This document shows positions 56,115 through 64,000 of a stretch of DNA of 64,000 bases, piece by piece (the first letter of the stretch is position 1; each line of letters starts with the position of its first letter). Source of the stretch: Diphasiastrum complanatum (taxonomy: Eukaryota > Streptophyta > Lycopodiopsida > Lycopodiales > Lycopodiaceae). The translations under genes were made by a program, and so were the position numbers. The stretch is from NCBI GenBank assembly GCA_029204225.1, contig CM055097.1, positions 55,333,920 to 55,397,919 of the forward strand, written 5' to 3'. The notes below the pieces were generated by a model. The model was not told where the DNA came from, did no database searches, and worked only from the letters and a program-made list of their open reading frames with translations.

Positions 56115-58116
56115 CATGGCTACAATGATGATTCATCTTGGAAGGCAATGACAAGCTTACCTCGTCCAACTACTCTACATGGAAGGTGAGGATGAAATCG
56201 CTTCTTGAAATGCATGAGTTGATGGATATTGTTGTATGGTTGGAGGAGAGACCCTTGGTTCAACAAGAGAAATTGAGGTATGACAAGAGAGCTAAGAAAG
56301 CTCTACACATGATCAAGATGAATGTTCCCAATGAGCTACTCAAGGAGATTGGTAAGTTGGGAAGCTTTGGAGAAGCTTTATGCTTCTAAAGTGTTGACTC
56401 TGTGAAAGTACTGTACTTTAGGACCATAAATGGATCTACAAAAGATCCACAAGAGTGATTGGATGCTTGCTTAACAATCTATCAAAAAACTAGACACAAA
56501 AAAGTTGATATAAATTGGCAATTTGACAAATAACAAGCATTAACAATCAAAAGCATTGATCAACATTGAAATACAATCCCACACGTGTGTACTATAGGCT
56601 GTAGTATGGCCTTCAACCTGAGAAATAAGTAAAAATTGATTTGGTTTCATTTGGATCACAAAAACTCAATGTACATAGTGAACTAGCTTGAGATTGCCAA
56701 TGAGCTCCCAAAATTTTCTATCTTCTCACTATGGAGAGAGGGAATACATAGCAAATTCGACTTCCTTCTTGAAGTTAGGTGGATTTCCAGCATGTGATAA
56801 GGAAGTTAAGTCACTCTCCTTGACCTAAAATAAAACCCTAGTCTATTTTCTAGAGTCATGCTTGGTAGATAGCTAGTTGGTCAAATTTTCATCTTAAATC
56901 TAGGATTTAGGTCCTATAAACTAGGAATCACTACCAAAATGACATGACCAACCCTATGGATTTGACCTAACCTACATTAGGAGTGGATTTCCACGTGGCA
57001 TAGTGGCCTCACATGTGTAAAATCCACTTATGTACAAAATTTACATTATACTACATGGTTTTTTATCAAGCTAGATTTGCCAATTTTTGGCAATTCTTCA
57101 CAGACTCTAAGAAGACAAATCTTTCAAAGCATTCAAAAGAAAGAAGAGAGTCTTAATGCTTTTGTTTTAAGAGTGAAGGCATTAAGTGATGTGTTAGCTT
57201 GCATTGATGAGAGCATTAAGGAAGGAGAGATTATTCAAGTTATTCTTAATGGTTTGTTGGATGCTCATGTCAACATTGTACAAAGTCTTACTACTCAAAA
57301 AACTTTGCCAAGTTTGGTTGATCTTCAAGAGATCTTGATCAATGAGGAATACAGGCTTCAAGCAGGAGGTGGATTTACATCGACATCTCAAGATGAGGAG
57401 GCAATGTTCATCAAAGGCAAGTTCAAGGGCAAAAGCAAGGGCAAGTGGTCTAAAGGACAAGATCATGGTGAGTCTTCTTTTTTTGATAAAAAGAAAGATA
57501 GGTCAAAGTTGAAGTGCTTCTCTTTTGGCATCAAAGATCATTTTGTAGGTGATTGCTACAAAAAAAGGAGAGATCAAGGAGACAAGCAAAGTAATCTAAC
57601 TCTTGATGAGGATGGTGTTGATGCTCAAAACGCAAATGATGATGCTTTTGCGATGTCTTCATGTTTGAGTTCTATTGTTGGAGATATTGATCCATGGTGG
57701 ATTGATAGTGGAGCGAGCTCACACATAACTTTTCACAAAGAGTATTTCACTTCTTTGTTGGCATATGGAGATGACAAGAGGGTAATCTACATGGCCAATG
57801 ATGGTGAGTGTGCAATGAAAGGGATTGGCACAAATCCTATTTCTCTCTCTACAAATAGGAATGTTCATTTGAAGGATGTTTTGTTCATTCCATCTATTAC
57901 TAAGAACTACTTAGTGTGAGTCAAATGCTAAGCAATGGTCTTAAGGTTGAGTTTGATGGAGATGCTTGCATGACCAAAAGGAAGGATGTCTTGATTGCAA
58001 AAGGTAAAAGAAAAAGGAAGTTATTCAAACTAGATGCTTGTGTTATTGCTAACCAAGTTGGATGCGTGGCAAGTGAGCAAATACCTATTCAAGAGATTTG
58101 GCATAAGAGAATGGGC
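56115..58116 (+). pseudogene. Copia fragment O: gag, protease and start of integrase, split by a solo LTR
   Basis: Closely related to element C. MATMMIHL then EGNDKLTSSNYSTWKVRMKSLLEMHELMDIVV and DKRAKKALHMIKMNV end at 56395. After the LTR it resumes at 57108 with LRRQIFQSIQKKEESLNAF, GLLDAHVNIVQSL, and CFSFGIKDHFVGDC, a zinc knuckle whose second Cys is changed to Ser. The protease motif is WWIDSGASSHITFH, and a frame shift at about 57915 precedes MSQMLSNGLKVEFDGDA and WHKRMG at 58116. The rest of pol is missing. Possible internal deletion at the LTR site removed about 25 codons relative to C. Confidence 0.9.
56401..57102 (-). mobile_element. Solo LTR of G type in fragment O, TSD GACTC
   Basis: 702 bp, plus-strand ends TGTGAAAGTAC...ATTCTTCACA, with GACTC at 56396-56400 and 57103-57107. 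It is similar over its length to the G LTR at 18713-19388 and has the same orientation. It contains CCCACACGTGTGT near 56578. Confidence 0.93.
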
Positions 58117-58118
58117 AG

Positions 58119-58528
58119 TTTCTGGTTTTTGACAAGTTTACAGTGGCCAACTTCAAAAAAATCTAACTTGCTCAATACTGAACAGAATCCAAAAACAGTT
58201 ATATGAATAGAAAGCTCTTTTAATGATCTACAATCCTAGCTATTCAGATCGAATTACAGAGAACAAAAAATTGGGCAAAAATTGAATAAAAAAGAAGCAA
58301 AAAATATTTTTTTTTTAAAAATAGAATTTTCTGGTTTTTGACAAGTTTATAGAATTTTGTTGCCAACTTCAAAAATTTGTAACTTGCTCAAACTGAACGG
58401 AATTAAAAATATATATATATATATATGGCTACAAAGCCCTTTCAATGCTCTACAATCTAACCTATTCAGATTGAATTACAGAGAATAGAAAATTGGACGA
58501 AAATTGAATAAAATAGAGCAGAAAAATT
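58119..58528. repeat. Two-copy direct repeat, about 190-200 bp each
   Basis: Copy 1 about 58119-58305 and copy 2 about 58328-58528 both begin TTCTGGTTTTTGACAAGTTTA and share GCCAACTTCAAAAA, TAACTTGCTCA and ATTACAGAGAA in order. Copy 2 contains an (AT)9 tract at about 58409-58426. It begins exactly where coding of fragment O ends. No coding meaning. Confidence 0.85.
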
Positions 58529-58703
58529 AAAAAAAAATAAAAAATATAGTCTCCACTCATTTTTTGAACGTTTTTGGACATAACTCTCACAAATCACATC
58601 CATAATGCAAAGCCAACCCTAGCATGCCAAGACCAAGATGTCTAAATGCAAGTTGACCATTAACACTACGATCCACTAACACTACTTCAGTGAAGTAAAA
58701 ACT

Positions 58704-58879
<176 letters not shown>

Positions 58880-59699
58880 GTATAATAAAGATAAATCCCA
58901 ACAACTAGCAAATCCAACAATCGATAAATCCAAAGAAAGCATGAGAGATGGAGGAGGAAAGAAGAAAAGCAAGGACATTCCCTATCTATTCCATAAGAGA
59001 CTCTACCGCTTGTATTGAAATGAAGAGAAAACATGAGGAGTAACTCGAGTTTGCCCCTAAACATGGTGACCAAGTAAAGAGAAATGACATGGAAACCCAC
59101 TTTTTGTAATTTTGTAAAAAAAAATTAAAAATGCCTATATTTAAAATGCTTTGCAAATTTTATATTTCCATGCTAAAGAAATATCCTCTTTTCTGAAAAA
59201 TTAAAATCCTACTTAAAAAATTAGATATAGAATTTTAACAATATATTGAATTTTGCACATATTTTAAATTAATCAATAATAAATAAAATTATTAAATATA
59301 AAATACTAAAATCAACAAAAAAAAATCTATTTTACTTATTTGAAAAATTATTTGGTAACAAATATTTTAAAATATTAAAATATTTTTGTATGAAATAATT
59401 TTTCATGAATACAATATAGATTAAAATTAATTTTCTTTAAAAATTTTAATTTTTTAAAGTAATAATCTGTACAGATTCAAAAAGGTTTTTGTAATTTAGG
59501 TCTACAACATAAAAAATTTAATTATTGAAAAATTTACTTAAACATACAACTAAAATTACATGACTTTTGAAAATATTAAAACTATTTCTAAAGAATTTGG
59601 TTCTTAATATCATCATAATTAATAGCTTGAAATTTTATTTAAAAATTTCTATTAACAATTTCGATAATATTCATTAATTTTAAAAAAAAAATACTTTTA
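58880..59699. other. AT-rich DNA
   Basis: About 0.8 kb, from 59.1 kb on extremely AT-rich with A- and T-runs. No frame or domain. Confidence 0.6.
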
Positions 59700-60290
59700 G
59701 AGCTTTTACTAGTCGATCATAAATATGATCCGTTGTTGAGAAATCATCATCTCGTTTTTGGACTATTGGTCTGAATGTCCAAGGTATTGGATCAACTTTA
59801 ACTACACGCTCATGATTCTCAAATGTAATTTTTCCGATTCCCTAGTTATGAATCACTTGCGCAACTCGTAACCATGAATGTCCCAATAGAATACGATAAA
59901 CTGATGGTGCTTCTGGTATTTTCATTACTACAAAAGTAATGACAAACTGAACTCCAGCAATCTTGACAGATATGTCTTTCACTATGTCTTTAGGACGACG
60001 AATTGTAGTCTGATCAACTAGCTTGATAACAAAAGTTGTAGGTTTCATCTTTGTAAGGTCCCATTTAACACACAGCTTTGTTGAAATTAGATTAACTCTT
60101 GAACCTCCATCCATCACAGCTGCCTCTTTACCAAATTGTTTATGTTGTATCAACAGGGTAATATTTCTCTACTCACTCTCCCAGGCGGCCCCTACATTGA
60201 GTACTTCGTTTGATTCTTCAAAGACGGCACAAAATAGTGGTTCCTACTGGACTGTTGGTTCAATCTGAGTCAATCTCTCCGTTAACACTT
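59700..60290 (-). pseudogene. Isolated gypsy-type aspartic protease
   Basis: From about 60290: ERLTQIEPTVQ, a stop, EPLFCAVFEESNEVLNVGAAWE, a stop, LLIQHKQFGKEAAVMDGGSRVNLIS, LGLxxx-like KWDLTKMKPTTFVIKLVDQTTI, VKIAGVQFVITFVVMKIPEAPSVYRILLGHSWLRVAQVIHN, then GIGKITFENHERVV. The pattern (DGGS active site, ADQS-like VDQT, LLGxxWL) is that of retrotransposon retropepsins of the gypsy group. Gag and RT are not adjacent. Upstream stops show decay, though the 103-codon core 59842-60153 is open. Confidence 0.75.
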
Positions 60291-60457
60291 CTTTATAAGG
60301 CTAGCTAATACTCATTTTAAAGTTCTTTGAAAGGAGAAAATTCCACGTCATCATTTTTAAAAAATAAAAACAAAAATCCATGTCATCAATTTTTAATGAT
60401 GATGTGGCATTTTTCATAGCATGTATATAATGTCTTTTGACGGACGTCGCACAAACC

Positions 60458-60617
<160 letters not shown>

Positions 60618-60787
60618 GTAGCTCTCGCGAGTCTGTATGTAGCTCTCGCTCTCGTGGTAGCTATCTCTCGCAACTCTCCCTCTCTCTCATGGTTTGGGAA
60701 CGCGCTCTCTTGCGTACATTCCTCCTCATATGGCTCCTTTTTTCTCCTATTTCTTTCTTCTTTGCTGGTTCACCAAGGTAGGATAAT

Positions 60788-60885
60788 CTGTTCTCAAAGG
60801 AATGATCTGAATAAAAACAGTTCCAGCTTGGATACTCTGTTCCCAGAGGAATGATCTGAATAAAAACAGTTCCAGGTCTCATGAT
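60788..60885. repeat. 49-bp tandem duplication
   Basis: Two copies of a unit starting CTGTTCTCAAAGG / CTGTTCCCAGAGG and containing AATGATCTGAATAAAAACAG; a third copy begins CTGTTCC at about 60886 and is lost. Confidence 0.88.
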
Positions 60886-60970
60886 CTGTTCCTTTTCTCT
60901 CAAGTCGTGTGTTCATCATATCACAGCCTCACGCGTTCTATATATGCATCAAAACATAAATTGTTTTCAA

Positions 60971-61313
60971 TTATAGAGAGATTTCATGATTTTCATTTTC
61001 ATCATTCGATCGTCTACGCTTTGGTATTTGAATCACATGCAAAGGCTTCCTCTCACAATAAATTTGTGTGGGATGCTCAACTTCCCAAGATGTCTTCACC
61101 TTTGAAAGATCAGTGATAGGAGTTGATGATCTTGATTGAAGAGTGTTAGTAATGCGTTTTCTGATTGTATTTCTGGAATCCTTTTCAGGACTTGCATTTT
61201 CATTTGAGGCGCTATCCTTGGCACCTTTGAAAGATTGTCTATAGATCCCAGAAGAAACTACTTGTGGACTCTGCTGTAACTCTTCCATTTGTTGCATCAG
61301 AATTTGGTTTTTC
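60971..61313 (-). pseudogene. Possible terminal exon of a host gene, function unknown
   Basis: A minus-strand open frame of 114 codons ends at TAA-type stop 60971. It follows a good 3' splice site, GTTGCAG, whose AG ends at 61314. The protein, KNQILMQQMEELQQSPQVV... to ...RRRSNDENENHEISL, is charged and Ser-rich, with a basic cluster (PKRRRS) like a nuclear signal. Codon use is unlike the AT-driven false frames nearby. No retrotransposon domain. I do not recognise the family. The splice phase needs two nucleotides from an upstream exon. The locus is cut by copia L at about 61797, so the gene is probably broken, or these exons are a captured fragment. Confidence 0.45.
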
Positions 61314-61685
61314 CTGCAACACGATTCATAGCTTTAACATTTAGGCAAACAAGAAAAACATATTCCGGATTTGGCCTACAAGAATTCCATCACATTAAGG
61401 CAATCTCTTTCAAGTACAAAAAGCTCCAAGTGACAACCAGAACCAAGATTTGTGAAGATACTAAGCAGTTCAACATATACTAGTTGACTGGATGTCTGCA
61501 TGATTGCAAAGAAAGGAACTTCAGCCACACATGTTGAAGATTTATATTGTTTACTTTCTTAATGGTTTAAGGTTTATTTAGGGTCTCTTCAATATTTCTA
61601 TTTTCAATAGATCAAAGAGCCATATCCTTCCCAACAATCAATTAGACAGTATGACTCAAAATATAAAGTTCAGATTCTGATGTAC

Positions 61686-61727
61686 CTTTGTAAAATATCC
61701 AGTCACCTTTCGAGTCCAATGTTCTTT
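61686..61727 (-). pseudogene. Possible 42-nt internal exon upstream of the terminal exon
   Basis: The minus strand shows TTTTGCAG, then 42 nt encoding KEHWTRKVTGYFTK in the frame without a stop, then AAAG/GTACAT as donor. The phase does not fit the 60971-61313 exon directly, so a further exon or another acceptor would be needed. Weak alone; reported because of its position next to the other candidate exon. Confidence 0.3.
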
Positions 61728-61796
61728 CTGCAAAACGAGAATACAGAGGTTAGAGGTTTACAAAAAGTAAACATAATGATTTTCTGCGTAGCAATC

Positions 61797-62110
61797 CATG
61801 CTGGAAATGATGTTACCATCTTGCTAATCTATATGGATGATATCATCTTGAGTGGTGGAAACAATCAAGATGTTGATGATATCAAGAGTGCTCTCAAGAA
61901 GGAGTTTAAGGTTCATGATCGTGGTCATTTGCATTACATTTTAGGAATAGAAGTGATTAGATCTTCTCAATCTACTTTCATTTGTCAAGATAAGTAAGGC
62001 TAATTCTATTCTAAAGAGATTTCATATGGTAGATTCAAAGTCTTGTGATACACCTATGGAGTCAAATGTATTTGCATTACCACTTATAGAAAGTGAGGGA
62101 AATAGTAGAA
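61797..62110 (+). pseudogene. Copia RT fragment L
   Basis: Reads GNDVTILLIYMDDIILSGGN (polymerase box YMDD for YVDD), VDDIKSALKKEFKVHDRGHLHYILGIEVI, SQSTFICQDK, a stop, then in another frame LKRFHMVDSKSCDTPMESN. Very similar to residues 985-1070 of element C. It begins abruptly and ends before a CT tract. It lies next to the possible host exons. Confidence 0.88.
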
Positions 62111-62248
62111 GTTTGAGTTTGGTAGATTCAAATTTGAAGTTGGAGACATTGAATCTAGTCCACATTATTGGTAGGGATTTTGATATGGAGGAAAACCTAC
62201 ATCATTAATGAGACATGGATTTGCTATATATGGTTGTACACATGTGGG

Positions 62249-62835
<587 letters not shown>

Positions 62836-62990
62836 GGGGTTATGTGTAAAGTAAGGGCATAGACTATGAGGAGATCTTCACTCCCATAGCTAAGTGGAAT
62901 ACGCTTTGCATGATCATCACATTAGTTGGTATATTTGGATGGAATCTACACTAGACAAATGTAAAATCTACATTCCCTATGTGTAGAATT
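62836..62990 (+). pseudogene. Copia RT fragment M
   Basis: Reads SKGIDYEEIFTPIAKWNTLCMIITLVGIFGWNLH, a stop, TNVKSTFPMC. This is the start of copia RT and resembles element A (GIDYEETFAPVCKWNTLRLLVALASHFGWPLH), including a stop at the same place, before xDVKSTF. Only about 50 codons remain. Confidence 0.8.
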
Positions 62991-63344
62991 GGCTACAAAT
63001 TTGACATTTGTTTTTGTGCATCTTCTATTGTGCCTAGAGCCACATTTTGGATCATTTTGGATCTTTCTTTTATTAGAGAAAATATGGGCCCGAAAAGGGC
63101 CCTACAAGAAATGCCATGTAGGAGAGAGAAAAATAACACAAAAATAATTAAAATATCATTTTCTAGCTTCTTTATGCATCTACCCACATGAATTTACATG
63201 CGCATGAATCTACCTTATTCTGGTCACATCCTCTTATAGATTTTCTCTCCTAGCCCAGTGTAGGTTTGCATGCGACAGGTGGTAGTTGCTACAAACACTC
63301 ATTGTACATGTTACACGCATGGGTCACTGATGCATGATGAGTCA
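62991..63344. other. Short anonymous stretch between M and N
   Basis: No recognisable coding sequence. Confidence 0.45.
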
Positions 63345-64000
63345 CAGTCCACTGTGCTATTGCCAAATCATGTAGAAGACCTTTTCCAAGATCTAACACC
63401 AAGACTCATCATCCTTTTGAGCTTGTGCACTCAGATGTTCACTTCCTCCAAGAGCAAAAGAGGAGCTACATGCTTTGCCACCTTTATTGATGATTATACA
63501 AGATGTTGGTTGTATCTCTTATCTTCCAAATCTATGGTGATTTTTTCCTCAAGTTCAAAGCTCTAGTGGAAAAGAATTTCTCTTTCAAATTAAAAGCTTT
63601 GAGATGTGATGGTGGAGGAGAGTACATCTCCAACAAATTCAATGACTTTTGTGAGCAAGAGGGAGTAAGGAGAGAGTTTACTTGTGCTTATTCCCCTCAA
63701 TAAAATGGGGTTGTCAAGAGAAAAAGTAGAATTTTATGTGAATGTGCAAAAGCACTTAGACTTGAAGCATCTCTTCCAAAGGATTTTTGGGGAGAAGCAA
63801 TTTCATGTGCAAATTATCTTTGTAATAGACTTCCACATCTTGATCTAGGAGGAAAGTCACCATTTGAGATGTTGTATAAGGAAAAACCTAAGGTAGATCA
63901 CCTTAGAATATTTGGACATATTTGCTTTGTCCTTTAGAGACTAGGAAGAAAGATGATCCTAGCCCTATCAAAGGTGTGACGGTTGGATATTCATCTACAA
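63345..64000 (+). pseudogene. Copia integrase fragment N, running off the window
   Basis: Reads CAIAKSCRRPFPRSNTKTHHPFELVHSDVHF (end of the zinc region and first catalytic Asp), a broken patch at 63460-63500 with stops, FKALVEKNFSFKLKALRCDGGGEYISNKFNDFCEQEGVRREF (second Asp), a TAA where PQQNG is expected, then NGVVKRKSRIL, where the catalytic Glu of AERKNR is Lys. It continues with FWGEAISCANYLCNRLPHL and DHLRIFGHICFVL. The right end lies outside the window. Orientation and order would allow N and M to be scrambled pieces of one element. Confidence 0.87.

Noticed and set aside
60971-61313. Naming the possible host exon as a specific meiotic or kinesin-like gene
   Set aside because: Only weak resemblance in charged segments; a name would be a guess without a database search.

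Overview
This window is repeat-dense nuclear DNA of a seed plant. Four things support this: almost every recognisable coding stretch is Ty1/copia or chromovirus-type Ty3/gypsy polyprotein; the tRNA primer sites are TGGTATCAGAGCC or close variants; there is a short plant-type TTTAGGG tract; and long CT microsatellites are present. I see no rRNA, no tRNA gene, no organelle or bacterial gene and no CRISPR. The only candidate for an ordinary host gene is a broken exon group at 60.97-61.73 kb (minus strand). Species cannot be told from the sequence.

Layout. 1-3.9 kb: AT-rich, no gene. 3.9-15.4 kb: old complete copia element A (274-bp LTRs, TSD GTTTT), interrupted in its gag codon 39 by younger non-autonomous element B (5532-11041, TSD GGGAA). 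15.6-16.4 kb: copia fragment P, cut by chromovirus F. 16.4-26.2 kb: F (minus strand), itself split inside the RNase H region by copia G (18713-24565, minus), which is split by internally deleted copia H (21345-24180, plus). 26.2-35.4 kb: decayed copia D (minus), with gag interrupted by element C (29158-35018, minus, TSD TGAAG). C is complete, has two LTRs that read identically, and one uninterrupted 1316-codon gag-pol frame. 35.4-36.7 kb: copia fragment E with a solo LTR (TSD GGTTC). 36.7-43 kb: mostly anonymous, with the 3' end of chromovirus J at 41.2-42.0 kb and a telomere-like tract at 42.49 kb. 43.1-44.3 kb: LTR plus copia RT fragment K. 44.3-49.1 kb: anonymous, with a compositionally odd block at 44.8-47.4 kb. 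49.1-50.9 kb: copia fragment I (minus) split by a solo J-type LTR that carries a (CT)93 tract. 50.9-54.6 kb: LTR-like and anonymous DNA. 54.6-56.0 kb: second, truncated copy of A (leader and gag). 56.1-58.1 kb: copia fragment O (gag-PR) split by a solo LTR (TSD GACTC). 58.1-62.5 kb: a two-copy repeat, three more CT tracts, an isolated gypsy protease, and the possible host exons. 61.8-64.0 kb: copia fragments L, M and N, the last running off the window.

How the parts relate. The genes do not form a pathway; the window is a stratified record of insertions. By-eye LTR divergence orders them: A about 17 differences in 274 bp, H about 14 in 230 bp, B about 14 in 849 bp, C none. Element C has all five activities needed for copy-and-paste transposition (Gag, protease, integrase, reverse transcriptase, RNase H) and could in principle serve shorter relatives in trans. 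Several LTR families here share a G-box-containing palindrome (TTCACACGTGTGAA or near variants). The least expected object is element B: its interior carries no pol, but has a zinc-knuckle-like ORF followed by two diverged copies of a protein-like module of about 680 bp that I cannot assign to any family.
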